Origin: Beaufortia kweichowensis
Lineage: Eukaryota; Chordata; Actinopteri; Cypriniformes; Gastromyzontidae
Direction of reading: 5' to 3'
Assembly (NCBI GenBank): GCA_019155185.1
Contig: CM032805.1
Location: 14,685,942-14,749,941, forward strand
Length of the DNA stretch: 64,000 nucleotides
Positions within the stretch are counted from its first letter, which is position 1. Each line of letters begins with the position of its first letter. The notes under the pieces are model-generated. The model searched no databases and was not told the origin of the DNA. It saw only the letters and a list, made by a program, of their open reading frames with translations. Positions 34,410 to 48,489 of this stretch are shown piece after piece. The translations under genes were made by a program, and so were the position numbers.

Positions 34410-36850
34410 TGAGTCACAGGGCACTGGGAGTCATTCTGTTTTCAGCTTGTGAAAAATGACTTTGAAGGTTTCATAAGAGCCTTTTGGAGAAATCAGGAAT
34501 GTGATGTCAATGCTGTGTTAGAAAGAAAAGCAACTTATTGACTTGTTGTTTATATTAGTTTAGTATATTTACTTATATTGACATTACTTTTCATGTGTTC
34601 ATCTATGGGATTGTATTAATCTGGAATAGCAGTAAAGTCTGTAAAATTAAACATAAACACAAAGTGTTTGTTTTAGATGCTTTGAACATACCTTAATACT
34701 TTTGATACTTGTGGGTACTGTTGCAATGTTTAAAATATTTGTGTAAAATTGACATAAACATACTTATAAGAGGAATGTATATAAATACACTAAATAAGAA
34801 GAATGTATTTCGCTTAACTTTACTAAAATACATTGTAAATATAGCTTAGGAAATGAGCCTTCTAGTGAAACTGATTGAATGTAGCCCTATACAATGCAAC
34901 ACATGTCAATGTGGCAGTGCACAAAATTGGTCGTAATTAAAGAATGAACTAGAATAAATTTAGGCGCTGTGGTGCAAATCATTGTTCAGAATTCACATTC
35001 ATTTTCACCACTGAGAAATCTTACACAAGAGGACTAAAATCTCATTATTAAAAACCAAAAGTTCTTCATTTTTAGACTGTACAAATAAGACTTAATTGAA
35101 TTGTTCCTCCACAGAGGAGATTTGGGTTGAGGTTTAGGGTCTAGCAAAGTCTACAAAAGATTTTTCATAATCACGCTATAAAAATGCTGATTTGGTCTTT
35201 ATGATTTATGAGTCTTTATTATTGGTTTGTGCAGTATAAAGCTACAGATTCAGTACATTTAGAAGAGTTTAGCATTACATGCTGTAATTTGGGATTGCTG
35301 GCATTTTATAAAAGAAATTGAGGCTACTCAATGTAACAAAAAAATTTAAGCAAGCAATCGACAAAATCTCTTGTTACTTGTCATGTAATCTTATCAAAGT
35401 TGCTGAGGACCGAGTGCTATATAACATACAAACAATCAATCAATATTAATCAACAGAAGAGTTGTAATTGCTCATTCTGTGTTTATCTTTGCGATGACAA
35501 ATAATTCAGAGCCTTTGCAATCTCAATCTGACTGCCTTAGAGAAAATGTTCTTTTCACTTCCCCCGTGTACCAGTATAAGCAATGTTTATTAATATCAGC
35601 CTTTCATTTTCTATTATGTTAAAAGTGTTCTCCTACAGTGAGTGTTTATTGATTTGATGTAAATAGCTATCTCTATGATGTCTGGACTGATTTCTGTACT
35701 CATTCATTTTCATAACGTCTCAGCTCTCCAGTGCAAACGTCTACTAACGGCTTGCCATATTGTTCATAAATCAATACCTGTATTTATGATTAAATCTGTC
35801 CATTTTATGCATTTTTATATTCTCAATTCCCTTTTCCGAATTCTCCAAACGTCATGGTAGGATTAGACCTGAAAAGACATTTTTATTATTTGTTGAAATC
35901 AGGCAGGATTTGTAACGCACCAGTACGTTATAGATGATTTTTAAGAACGTTGCAGCCGTATCTTATTTGTGCATTGTGTGTCAAGCATTATGCACATAAC
36001 AGCATGACGTTTTTATTAGTTCATCTAATGTCACTTGCCCATAACAGGCTGTGGTGTGTTAAAAACAGAAAAGGTTGTATTCTTCAGTCATTGCTTTCAC
36101 GGGGTTTAAATCCTCTGAGAAATTTTACCATCATGTAGGATTATTTCTTGAGCCAGGAATGAGAGGATCCATAAAGATTTCAGCTTTCTGGAGTGGAAGC
36201 GCAGCTTTATTTCTTTCAGGTTCGGGTCAATAAGAACCACTCAGTTGAAAGACTGAGGACATATCACACATGTAAGAACTGATGGATGAATATTTTACAG
36301 TTCCTATTTTACAGTATTTAAATGTAATATTTGCATTCTTTTTGTAATGCAGATTTTCTAATGGTGCACATGGTTTGTCCTCATTAGCTGTATTATAGAT
36401 TGTACAGTTATAGACGGGGTTGTAGTTGTAAAACCATCAGCTCAGCCAATCACAGAAGTACACGCTTACAATGTTCTTGAGGTGACAGTACAAGTTGTAA
36501 GACTTTCTTCACAAAGGATTTGTGTATTTTAAGATAAGACAGTAATATTTCATTATATTAAGTGACAGAATTGGTATAATCTGAATCAGCAGGATCTCTT
36601 GTTTAATTTTATATAACAACCTTACAAGCTTAATATCTTCATGTTAAAAGGAGAAATGCAACACTGATTTTAAGCACGGACAAAAATACATGCTATAAAT
36701 GGCCAGTGAATTTACATTAAAACTTAAGATGGAAGAATTTTAGTGTGACTAACAAACACAAATAGACAGACAAATTCAATAGCATGAAAGATGAAAATAA
36801 AATGTATTTGAGACACAAGCACAAAAAACATTATAGTGTGTAGAGTATAA
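34410..36850. other. AT-rich non-coding stretch
   Basis: No gene or recognised transposon. Small direct repeats such as caatcaatcaa near 35430. Anonymous short frames only. Confidence 0.5.
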
Positions 36851-36855
36851 AAACA

Positions 36856-37078
36856 ACATGTGGCCCTGTCTGTGAAAACCAGGCTGAAGTCTCAAAATCA
36901 AATTATGAGATAACAAGCGTCAAAGTTTAATTTCACCTGTAAATATCACTAGAATTTTTCAATCTTTGACGTGTCATTATTCAGTCAATATTAAAGATAT
37001 CAAGGTTATATTTTCACAGAATGTTCTTTACATTATTAACAGTAAATCACAAAAAATGACTTGAGGCAGGGTCACATA
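36856..37078 (+). mobile_element. family-A MITE, near-complete copy
   Basis: Begins acatgtggccctg and ends cagggtcacata, so the ends are inverted repeats with one or two mismatches. The interior is AT-rich and shares words with 691-1000, 53770-53945 and 55241-55467. At about 223 bases it has no coding capacity. A TA-type target site is suggested by the nested copy at 55241. Confidence 0.7.
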
Positions 37079-38199
37079 CTGTATGTGTTGTACCTGTCTT
37101 CTCTCTGTTTTTAATAATACAATGTTTGTCCTCAGCAGCATTACTTTTTTTATATATATATAGGTATATAAAAATGATTGATGATAGTGTCCTTGGCTTG
37201 GTAGTACTGTATGTGAAAGAGTATCAGTAAAATTCTTAAAGCTTGTGCATTTAAAATGAAAACATCATTGAACATCCACAGGCTTTGCAAAGTCCCTGGA
37301 GTATGTGTCTCATATCTCTGTTGTTGTTTAGATTCACATCACATCCTCTCTTATATATGAGATGTGTGTCATGTGTGTGCTAAATTATAGTGTTAAATTA
37401 CACGGGTTACAGGTTTTGCAAAAAAGATTATTTTGTAAAAGCATTCGCTCAGATCATGTGTGTGTGTAATTTCAAGAAGGATCAGTAAATTTAATGTGTG
37501 TGTCTTTAAAGACTTCTCTGATTCATCCGGTTTGGATTCATATATTTTTATTGAAATTTTTTTTTCAGGTTTCTTAAAAAAACTAATGATTTTGCTGTAC
37601 ATTTATATAGATTTTGCCTGTTAAATGCTTGAATGCTGCTATTATAACTAAATGAAATGTATTAAAGTTGGTTCTTTTGGCACCAGGGAGCGTGTCTGTT
37701 TCACCTTCAAGGTTACTTTCTTTTGACACTATAAATTCTGTGTTTCGTGTGTGCTATAAAGAACGTGTTTTACATCATGTTCTTTGGAGCATCTCTGACT
37801 GCATTTAAGGGAGCTGTTAGAAAATGAATATATTTAGGATTGAATAGGCCAACACTGATATTTTTGGTTTGTTACATTTATTGGCTTTTGCTTTTCATGT
37901 GTCAAAAAATGTGCATAGATTTTTACAAGTCTGACATCTATTTGTTCCTGGGCGGTTGTACATTTATGATGCGTATTTTGCAACTTTTTGCTGTGAATAA
38001 TAATACAGTGTTTTCTTCATTCTGACATGTCAAAACTATATTTTTGATAAGTTTTTGACGCTCACCGAACTTGAGGGTATTTAGTGATTTTTGGTTTTAA
38101 GGTGCATGCTAACGATCTGTCAGCTCCACCAACAGAATTGAAGCATTTTGCATTGAATAAATGTATTTGTAAAGCGAACATAAGCTGGGACTAAGATTC
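37079..38199. other. AT-rich non-coding stretch with a short (TA)n
   Basis: A short (TA)n run lies near 37152-37163. No gene; open frames are short and anonymous. Confidence 0.5.
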
Positions 38200-38520
38200 G
38201 CACTGCACTTATAGATTCAATTGTGTTTTTTAATCAGATTGCCACAATGGTTTCATGAGAAACAGCAGTAAAGGTCAGACTGAAGAAGACCGATCCAAAG
38301 ACTTTCTCTAATGGCAGCCACATAGATCACTCAGCAGACGTCTCACAAACGCTGCATTAGATCTAAAGCGGGTTTGGATTGAGATGAAAATGGCTTGCAG
38401 TAAATCACATTAGAACGGCTCCATTAAGCTCGCAGACAGAGGCTCTACAGTACGCTAGATGTGTTAGTAAATATGCTCAAGTGGAGGTCACATGTCCATG
38501 GAATAGAGTTTCGCTCTGCT
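38200..38520. promoter_or_regulatory. candidate conserved non-coding block
   Basis: Repeat-free, GC-richer stretch with homeodomain-like and SOX-like words (tttaatcagattg, gccacaatgg, cattaagc). No coding frame. Inferred. Confidence 0.3.
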
Positions 38521-39670
38521 CTGAAGATATTACAATGTCTAATCTTAATCTTGTATGTTTGCAGGTTTTACAACCAGTGAGTATTGCAAACTGTTTAGGG
38601 GAGACTGTGTCACAATAAGTGGGGCATGTTGTCACAGACAAAGGGGTAAGTTGTCAAAATACATGTAACACCAGCTGTAAAGAATAAAATAAAAGAAATG
38701 TTTGAAAACAAGCATTATTAATCACTGGAGAAAACACACATTTGTGGAGTTGGACTTTTTACTCAAAACCTCATCCCTTTGTGAAAACTAGCCCCGGTCT
38801 CCCCTAAAAATACAAATATGTAAATGGAAGATTGTCACAGTATGCAGGTTCAGTAATGATCAGTGCTGATTAAACTTTGCTTTGTGAAGAACGCTGCTTA
38901 TTTTTAGCAACACTATTTATCTTCGCTGAAGGCCACAGTGTGGAAAGATGTGTTTAATATTTATAGTGACTCTATAGGTCTCGAGAGGCCAGATACACTA
39001 GGGCAGAGAAACCCCACCTAAAGCTCGTCCTTTGAGAAATGACTCTCTCTTGTAGCTATAAATTCCTCCTTATCCTTCAATTCAGTGCAGATAGCCAGGA
39101 GGAAGCTGACATTTATCATATCAATGCTGTGTATCATCCAATATCGTGCTGAGCCATTGGTGAGAATTTGCTGAGATCTCACTTAATTAGAGAATTTATT
39201 ATCACACCTCTCTGAAATGGAAATTTAGATGGCCGGCATGTTTCTTCTGATCTTATGTTTTTCCGTTCATTTCATGGTTCAGAAAGAACCCGTCACAGGT
39301 CCTGTGTTCTGCTCTTTTGTATTTTCGTTTTATTTTAAAGCTGATGCCCTTTTGTTGGATTTAAATGACTGAGCTCAGTGGATGTACTGCTAATTACTTT
39401 GTCATCCACATTGTTAGGTTGTGCTCTCCAAGGCAACTATTCGCCAAGGTACATTTTCCTGAAACACGACATGAACTTCAAAGGGACCACTGGGATTATG
39501 TCTTCATTTCATTTCTAACAGCCAGTCTTAGACTAAACATCTATTTCATAAATACAAAGATAGACCTTAATCTTCTGGATCTTTGGTGGTATTGCTTTAG
39601 GAGACAGATTACACTTTAATATACTTTCAGTCATATTTTCTTCAGCATATGCACATTTGTTTGTGTTTTT
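38521..39670. other. non-coding stretch, nothing recognised
   Basis: Unique sequence; 38930-39240 is moderately GC-rich and repeat-free. The 84-codon frame at 39365 shows no domain. Confidence 0.45.
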
Positions 39671-39943
39671 ATAGTTCACCCAAAAATAAAAATTATTTTA
39701 TTATTTACTCACTCTCATGTCATGTCAAACCTGTATGACTTTCTTGCTTCAGCAGAACACAGGTTCCCATTTACCAATTCACTTTCATAGTATGAACACA
39801 GTACAATGGAAGTCAATGGGGCCGGTAACTAGCGGTTTGCAAAATATCTTCTTTTGTGTTCCACAAAAGAAAGAGTCATATACAGGGTTTAAATGACATA
39901 ATTGTGACATAATTTTTATGTTTGGGTGAACTATCCCTTTAAG
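39671..39943. mobile_element. palindromic cyprinid MITE with atagttcaccc ends
   Basis: Left end atagttcacccaaaaataaa and right end tttgggtgaactat are inverted repeats of about 25 bases with one clear mismatch. The interior includes ctcatgtcatgtcaaacctg, acaatggaagtcaatggg and tcttcttttgtgttcca. These are hallmarks of a very abundant short DNA element of cyprinid genomes. This copy is diverged, with a degraded left flank, and lacks coding capacity. Confidence 0.85.
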
Positions 39944-40021
39944 AATGAATGTCAGGAATCATGAAAGTTTAATTGGATGCCCAACCTTTAATGTCAGCAC
40001 TTTTATCTAGTTGATAAGGAT

Positions 40022-40175
40022 TTAGATTTATGCATTTGGCAGACGCTTTTATCCAAAGTGACTTACAGTGAATTCAAGCTATACATACATTTTATCAGTA
40101 CTGTGTGTGTGTGTGTGTATCCTGGAATCAAACCTATGACCTTTGCGCTAATGCAATGCTTTACCAAGGCATATT
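40022..40175 (-). mobile_element. tRNA-derived SINE
   Basis: Read on the minus strand, a tRNA-like part comes first: a B-box-like ggtttgattcc (plus-strand 40124-40134). It is followed by a tail whose plus-strand sequence is gcatttggcagacgctttta then tccaaagtgacttacag, a tail shared by many teleost SINEs and partner LINEs. A (TG)n run at 40102-40119 interrupts it. Shorter relatives lie at 1560-1645 and 57611-57690. The A-box region is poorly preserved. Confidence 0.75.
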
Positions 40176-40193
40176 ATTATTATTATTATTATT
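40171..40193. repeat. (ATT)n microsatellite
   Basis: Seven to eight att units directly beside the SINE. Confidence 0.9.
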
Positions 40194-40364
40194 ACAATTA
40201 TTACATTGCATATAAATATGCAAGTCTGTAATTTGTGTTAGTCACATTAGTCAGAGAATCTTCTAAACATTAGTTAAAAACCTTATAACTGTTACAGTAG
40301 AATTTGAATATAGACATGAAAATGCACTGGGTATACTAATTTTTATTTTTAGATATTAGATATT

Positions 40365-40440
40365 AGATATTTTTCAAACATTTTTTCATGTTTATTGTTA
40401 TGAAAATTTTTCAAATATTTCATCTCGAGTCTTATATGTT
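40365..40440 (-). mobile_element. family-B MITE fragment
   Basis: Contains catgtttattgttatgaaa and cgagtcttat in the order of the reverse-oriented family-B copies. Only the central part is present. Confidence 0.45.
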
Positions 40441-40619
40441 GACTTGACAGACTACCCTAAGCAGTTTATATAACCGACCACAGACATTCTGCTACATCTT
40501 CTAAGTCTGTATACTGTATGCATGAATATTTTCAGCCTGTATATTGTGACTAAATTGCTTCATTCTTTTACTTACTGTGAAATACCATACGGTAATCAGT
40601 CAGTAAATCAATCTATTTC

Positions 40620-40800
40620 ACAGCACCGGGGGTGACAGAGATGGCTCATCTTTGTCTGATGATGTGGGCCAAATCCAGTAAAGTCTTACCCTCTGGATAT
40701 CCCAGGCACGATGCCCAGTGCTGGCGGTCCACCACACTGTAATTTATTCTGTGGCCACCAAGCAAGATCTCATTTAATGACTGGAACTTATATAATTACA
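40620..40800. promoter_or_regulatory. candidate regulatory block beside CT tract
   Basis: GC-rich, repeat-free sequence directly upstream of a long CT tract. No frame or strong motif. Weak inference from composition. Confidence 0.2.
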
Positions 40801-40854
40801 ATGAGGGTGCAAGACCCTGGCAAGGTCACTATCAGTTTCTGATGACATTGTGAT

Positions 40855-41028
<174 letters not shown>

Positions 41029-41029
41029 T

Positions 41030-43784
41030 GCGGGTGACAGTAAATGTGTGTCTGTAAGGGAAATCAATAAAACCTATTCTCTATGGATGCTTCAGCCCGC
41101 CTTGTGTCGGGTTTTGTAGAGTAAATCGGGGATCGTCTTGATGCATATGAAGTGGGCAATGTTGTTGTTTTGTTTTCGTATTTATTTGGATGGAAAGGCA
41201 GATTTGTGGCTGTGGTTGGACTAGCTTCCAGGGGAGAAAATGAACACTTTCAGCAGCGTTTGAGAGCTGGCATGTGGCAAGAACTCAGTGGGACTTTCTG
41301 TTGTCAGTTTAAGTGCCAAATGCATTTCTCTGCTCATCAGATCAACCGCATCGTGCCTACACAGAGACGAGACGTTTAGTGAGTGTCTTACATCAGATGA
41401 TTGGGATTCCACTCGAACTTTAGATGTCTGTCAACTGTTGTTTTCTTAAGATGTAATACTATCAAGCAGGCAGGTGTTTTGTTGGGTGATAACACAGAGC
41501 TCAAAGTGGAAGCAGTAAAAAATATAAAAAAAAATGCATGACAGTGCAAATGGTTCCTTTAATAACGATATTTTATAAATGTAGTTTTTTCTTTTTAATG
41601 TTTTTCAAACAAAGTTCAGCTTTAAAACCTTTTCATTTTTTTACATTCATGTCTAGTCCAGGTTGGTTGCAGACATGCAGAAACTTTGATGGTTTTGTCT
41701 TCATCTACAATTAAAAAACAAAGTGTTTGAAGATGTTTATGATTATAAGAAGACAAACTCGCTGCTGAAACATTTTTATAGCCAGATGCTGTTTTTATTT
41801 TCAGATGTGAAACTGCCTTCATCTACCATCTGATTCTATTATGAACATTTGGTGTTTAAACTTTCGGGTTGAAGAATAATTTTCCAGATTTAAACTTCCT
41901 TTTGTTGTCTCTGCTGAGCTAAGCTTCACCTAAATCACAACATTCTGGACACCTAATCAATATAATTTAATTTGATGTCAGAAATATTCATAAAACTATG
42001 GTTCCTCTGAAAGTTATAGAGCTCAGCAGATGAGTTTTTCACTTTTAGCCTATTTTTAAAGACATCACATTAAAGTCTGTCAGTCTCAGCTGTTCTTGGT
42101 TTATTTTATAGGTATGATATGTTTTGACTCATTTCAAGTTAAGGATTCTATCAAAGCCTTTGCAGTTTTCACAAAATACTAACAAAATACTAACAATACA
42201 TAGCATTTCAATATGTATGAAAGTCATGGCATATGTACAATTTAATGAAAAAAATAAAATTACTACATTTTAAAGTGAATTCAGATTATTTTGTGGCCAC
42301 TGTATATATTTTTAGCCTTTAACTCTAACCCTACATACTGACATATTTAAATATGCAAATATTAAATCCATGTAAAATGCAAATTAGATTTGATTGTTGT
42401 GACATTTAAGCCCCAATTTAAATATCTGTGAATCAAATGTGCAATTTGTGATCTAATTGGCTTATGTTAATTATGAATTTACAGAATTGTTTATTCAAAA
42501 CACATATCAGCTTCACATTTCAAACTTCATGATATTATGCCCTTATTTATCACATTTGACTAAAACGTTGTAAACATGAATAAAGTGTGCTGATTTGAAT
42601 AAATGTGCAGAGTAAACTATGATTAATAGAGTTAAATATATGTTACACAGTTTTTTGTGAATGTTGCTTACAAAAGGAAATATTCCTGTGTGTCTTTGCA
42701 CTTTTATTTATGTAGACTTTTAGTTGTAGTTCAGTTTAATTCCCAGGAAAGTCTCTAAATCTTGAAGAGTTCAAAGAGTCATTTGATGGTCAGTAAAAAG
42801 ATGTTAGATGAGTAAGACCTATCATGGCTTGTAACATCAGTGAATGTGTCTTCATTTGAGACCATTTAAAGAGCTGCCAAAACAGCAATAAATACTAAAA
42901 TGTACTCATGACTTTATTTATTGCATTTGACACACTACATAGTAGGAAACTATAGGCATACTTGAACACATATATGGTGACGTAAATTGGATCAATGCAG
43001 TCTAAGGTTTATTGACATCTTTCTAAAGTGTTTCTAATTGACCGTGTGGAATTAGTGTGTAAACGCAAAACCAATTCACACACTCAAGCAGAGTTTGATT
43101 AAACGTTACAGCGCTTGTCTGCTTGTTTTACAATCTGAGCTTTCACAAACATGCTGTGGTATTGATGTTTCTATGCACCGGTCTCTATTTCCCACAATGC
43201 CATTGAGGTATGATGTAACAAGGAGCAAGTCTGAAATTACAAGCAGACGTTTTTCGAAGACAGAAAACAGAAGCAGAGGATAACCGTGTCTCTCTCTTTA
43301 GTATTTCAGAAAGAAATATGTAATATTTCAATATGCTTTAATCACATTTACTGAAAGACACAGTAATTTTGTTGTATCTGTGCTGATGTGATCATAACAC
43401 TCCTTAACCCCTGTTTGAAACTGAAATCGAAAACATGCAAAATAGATGTTGTTTCTTCTCAACGCAGTAATTTTAGGGTTTGCAGAAGGAGGGAGGTTTA
43501 TCAGATTTTTTCTCTTTGTGACTTTCAGTGTGACATGCTTTGTTGGCAGATGAATAAAATGGAGGCGAGGATTCATTTATACAGGTAGATTATACAGATT
43601 ATAGACTTTTATGAAAGTAACCATGGTTGATTTAATATGCACTTATTGAATCAACACTTACTTTACAGGATGACATCAGGGATTTCCAGATTTTCTAGAT
43701 AGCATAAGCTTCTGGTGAGGTCTTCTTTTTTAATTCAGTTCTACTGTATGAGATGACAAATTTCATCTTTCTTACTTTCTTCCT
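41030..43784. other. non-coding stretch, nothing firm
   Basis: Mostly AT-rich unique DNA. Around 41990-42075 the words gagtttttcacttttagcct recall the right part of family A, but the match is too short to call. The anonymous frames show no domain. Confidence 0.45.
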
Positions 43785-43858
43785 TTGAAAATTAATTGGT
43801 GAAATCAAACTTTGATGTTCGTTTAGCCTAGTTTTCATGGACAGGGTCACATATATTA
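43785..43858 (+). mobile_element. family-A MITE, right-end fragment
   Basis: The words gtgaaatcaaactttgatg and, further on, the end acagggtcacatata match the right half of the copy at 55241-55467. The left half is missing or unrecognisable. Confidence 0.6.
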
Positions 43859-44369
43859 AAACTTCTTATTAAATATATTAAAACTTTTTGTACTGTAAGG
43901 GTGATGGCTTAGCTGTTTTATGGCTGGCTAGCTTTTGGGCATCTTAGCAACAGCTACATAATTTAAGTGTTTATAATTTATCACTTCATTATTTCCATAT
44001 TCATGAAGATGCACGTGTTGGCCGATCATCTCATAATTTGGTCAATTTTGTCAGTGTGAATTACTGTAAGCTGTTGATAGGAACACTGAAATAAATGCAC
44101 CACTTACAGTATGTGTGTGTTGCCATACAGTATAAGCCTTATATATATATACGATTTAACAGTCTTAGATCTGTCAGATGCTCCAGGTAACGTCTATTTC
44201 CCAACCTTTACACAAAGACCTTTACACAAACTCCACAAATCCACTGTGACGCAACCCTGAGGTTATATAGTTTGGAGGTTTGCCGAGTATATTATATTAA
44301 AGCTACACTTTCAATCACAGCAAATCAGAGGCAGTAAATGAAATCATTATTCTGTACACTGTGTTCAGA

Positions 44370-44830
44370 ATCCCCATTAACTCTGTCTTATTAAATTGTC
44401 GAATGCAAATTTTGTTAAAGCAAATGATTGTACAATTTTAACTTGGAGAGACATTGTGAATCCTAATGCTCCTCTTGTCTCGCAGCTTTGTACAAAGCAT
44501 GCATTTTGATTTCTTCCATGTGTGACAGGCTGTGCCCTGGAGCAGATGAGCTTTGCTAATGAACTAATGTGATCAGGATTGAGAAGCACATAATGAGACC
44601 TGGCTGCATGCAATTCAAGCAACAAAAAAATACACAATTACAAAATAAGCCGTTGTGAAAGAGCCATTTTACAGCTTAATAGGGCTCTTCTGAAAAAATC
44701 CACCTCCCCTGAAGTTCTTATTAGCTTAAAAGTTGCGACGGACCTCTTTAGTGATAAAGATTCAATTTGGCTAATATTTCACAACTCAGTCTGGCAGAGT
44801 TAACGAAATTATATCTGTCGCCTGTAACAT
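44370..44830. promoter_or_regulatory. candidate conserved non-coding block
   Basis: Repeat-free, less AT-rich stretch with homeodomain-like cores (gctaatgaactaatg, cataatgag, ttattagctta) and an octamer-related word. The 86-codon minus-strand frame has no domain. Inferred. Confidence 0.3.
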
Positions 44831-44839
44831 CACAGATCA

Positions 44840-45300
44840 GATTTTCTCTTCAGATTTTATTAAAATAAACCCTCTTTTTTCAACGTAAGTGCTTAATTTT
44901 ATAAAGCTTTTCAAAGATGCTCAGCAGAGATTTCAAGTAAATTTCTGATGTGTACATGTGCTATCACTTGCTTTTGATGATGTCATCGTCTGCAAAAGGG
45001 AAAAGAACTCTAGCATGATGTAGACATGATGTAGTGATGTAAATGTAGGATATTATTGAGTCTTGTGTGCTTGCTTATCCATGAGACAAGTGTCAGTGAT
45101 AAATGCTTCAGATAACATGGGACATTAATGTATGAAGAAGAAAAAATCTATGCTAATATTATTTGTGTATACAACATTACTGTAATTTAGAGTACTATCA
45201 AGCTCGTATAAATAGATGTTAAAGATTTAAATTAGCTGTAGAAACAAACAAGGCTACAGTTTTTAAAAGAATGTTTCAAATGTCTTTTCCGCTGCAAAAT
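44840..45300. other. non-coding stretch, nothing recognised
   Basis: Unique AT-rich sequence with short direct words atgatgtaga. No gene. Confidence 0.5.
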
Positions 45301-45486
<186 letters not shown>

Positions 45487-45489
45487 CAC

Positions 45490-47219
45490 GGCATTGTTTG
45501 ACTTTTCAGGGCTTTCCCTTCTGCCATATGACTGTTCAGCAAAGGGACATGAAATGTGATTGGTCCTCGGGGACAGGGAATGCGTCTTTGTGTTCTTATC
45601 TTTTGTGCTCAGTAGTGCTTAAGACGAGCTTGAGGTTTTATTTCGCTCCATCTTATCTAAAAAATGTTCTGTGGCTCTCTGGAAGCAGAAGCGCACTTGT
45701 AAGTCACGTTGAATACAAATCCACTTTATCCTTTGAAGAAAAACTGCTACCTGCAGCATTCCCAGAGTATTCTCAGCACTAAGAGAAGTTCTTAGGGAAC
45801 GCAGGGCAAAATCTGAGCTTAAAAGATAATTGTAACCTGACGAATCAAACACTTTTGTCTTTGATGTTCAGGTAATCTAAAACAATAGTCAGTTTTCATT
45901 ATTGAGCAGTTTTTCGTACAGTACAGTCACTTTGTGCCAAGCAGAATTTAAAGTAATTTTTACATGTTAATGTTTTCCCTGAGGTCCACTTAGTATGCTA
46001 TTTTATTGATATCTGTGTAAATGGTAACATTGCTTTCAATAATGTTGTGCCCCAAAGACCAATTCCATTGTATGTTGACAATATTGGCAATATTTCAAAA
46101 AATTCAGTAACCGTAAAAATATCACCCATGCTGTATTTTACTGTAATAGGTGAAAAATTGAATCGTTCTTTTTACCCAGGGGCCAAAAAATTATAGTGAT
46201 AACCGAATACACAACTGATAGATTCGCTATGAGAACCGCTTACTCGTCAGAGAGACAGACTTTATATAATAATAAACAGACTGTAGATACGTTCTGCCTT
46301 TGATAATACAGAGGAAATGTCCTGAAACCATGAACCCGGAAAATGAAGTTTCTAGCAGCAGAATGCCTGGCCATTCACTGCATTAAGTATTCTGTAGTAT
46401 TATCAGGTAAGAAGGAGAAAAGCAGACAGCATCAGTTACATGGCTATGGATGCTGCGGCAGAACTCACGATAAGATCGCTCAAAAGGTCAATCTAAAGTT
46501 TAGCGATCAATCAGGAAAATCTGGCATTTAGATAACTTAACTCTCCATGTTGTTTATGGCCATGGATAAAGGTATAGCACTAATGCAGATTTAAGTGTTC
46601 ACCTTGATAAATAAAAGACCGCTTTCAAAGAAGGTAATCTCATATTCATCCGGGATTTGGATTGGGTTTAAGAGTCGAGAGCGTGCATTACTCATTTGCT
46701 AGCTGGTTTCAGGTGACTTTAAATGTGTTCAGAAATGCATTTCAAACATCCGTGCTGCTTGTTCTAATCAATGCATTGTTAAGACAGTGAAAATTTTATC
46801 TAGGTGAAGCAGTGTTTTCTGCTTTATCCTAATGAAAACAAAACCGACAAGGTAAAAGGGTCAGGAAGGGTAAAAATAACAGTGGTTATAATCAATGGAT
46901 GTTGGAATATGAGGAAGAAACTGTCATGTTTGGAATGGATTGTAACTTGTATTTCTGTAGTATTTATACTGTGCAAGTTATATGTGGTGAATCTGAGCTC
47001 AGTCTGTGACATTGCTAAGATCTATTTTTAAACTCTACTGGAGGTATGTGAGATTTCTGGGTCTTTTGTCAGGAGACATGTCTGAGACACAAGGGAGTTT
47101 TTATTTGCTTTTCAGTTAATCAAATTTTCTTATTAAATTATTAGTTAATAAGATTGGGAAACATTTTTACATAAATAAGCAATAGTAAGCAATTTATATT
47201 GTGAACATTTTCCTGAAAG
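45490..47219. other. non-coding stretch, nothing recognised
   Basis: Unique sequence, GC-richer to about 45800, then AT-rich. Overlapping short frames on both strands without domains. Confidence 0.45.
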
Positions 47220-47549
<330 letters not shown>

Positions 47550-47589
47550 GTTAAGTGCTTGTGAAAAATAAACATTGTCAGCAATGGCC

Positions 47590-47900
47590 GTTATTGTCTT
47601 GTGGAAAGCAAGAGAGGGACATCTCTTGGATGTCCTAACTTTGGCTGGTTAATATGGCACTCCGGCATCAGAGAGGAGGTCTGGCTTGAACTCCCACATG
47701 TCAGAATGTAATTTGAAATACAGCCGCAGCCTCTTTCCTTCTTATATCTCGGAATCACTTTCCTGAGAGAACAGAAGGTCAAAAGGGGATATACGCAGCT
47801 ACTGGCAATACACATTTAGTATCCGGGGATCAATAATTTAGTTGTTGGGGAAAGGCTGTCTTAATCGAGGGTTCTGCATGCTTTCCTATTCAAACAGCTG
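47590..47900. promoter_or_regulatory. candidate regulatory block right of CT tract
   Basis: GC-richer repeat-free sequence with tcaataatttag and ggttaatat words and no frame. Inferred from composition only. Confidence 0.2.
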
Positions 47901-48201
47901 GAAGGATTTGTAATTATTTACATCACACATGTTTCCACTGACTTAGCAGAGTGGAATATGATAACATTTATACAACAAACAGGATGTTGTGTTTCATAAG
48001 GGGCAATGCCATCATTTCAATGCTGTGCCTTTTATTGCACATTTATGGTTTGTTGACGTAATGAGAATAACAAGTAAAGTAATAAGGAGAATGTTAAAAA
48101 TCGGCAACCATTTTGTGTTGATACTGAATGATTTTTATTTATTTTGTTAATGGCTCTTAATATTTCTTGGACTGATTCAATTGAACACTTTATTATATGG
48201 A

Positions 48202-48485
48202 TAACTGTCACTGCACATATTGAGCAAACACATGAAAACGCATTTTTTTAATTAAAAATTGTGTTCATATTATTTATTTAATATTTTTTAATATTTTTTT
48301 TATTTTTATTTTTTAATTTGAGGTTTTTTTTAAATAACATCCACATTTTAATTTTTTATTGTTTATGTTTATTGTTATTAAAAGTTTTTATTTTTTGAGT
48401 CTTTCAATCAGTAAATAGTTAACTATAAAATGGTGAATGAAATGGTGGTGAAATAAGTGTTCCTCCTGTGAAACAGTGACAGTTA
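48202..48485 (-). mobile_element. family-B MITE, complete copy
   Basis: The ends are perfect 12-base inverted repeats: taactgtcactg at 48202-48213 and cagtgacagtta at 48474-48485. The 284-base body is AT-rich and contains, in reverse orientation, the family words gtttatgtttattgttat and aactataaaat. No coding capacity. I could not define a target-site duplication with confidence. The perfect termini make it the reference copy of this family in the window. Confidence 0.75.
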
Positions 48486-48489
48486 ACAG

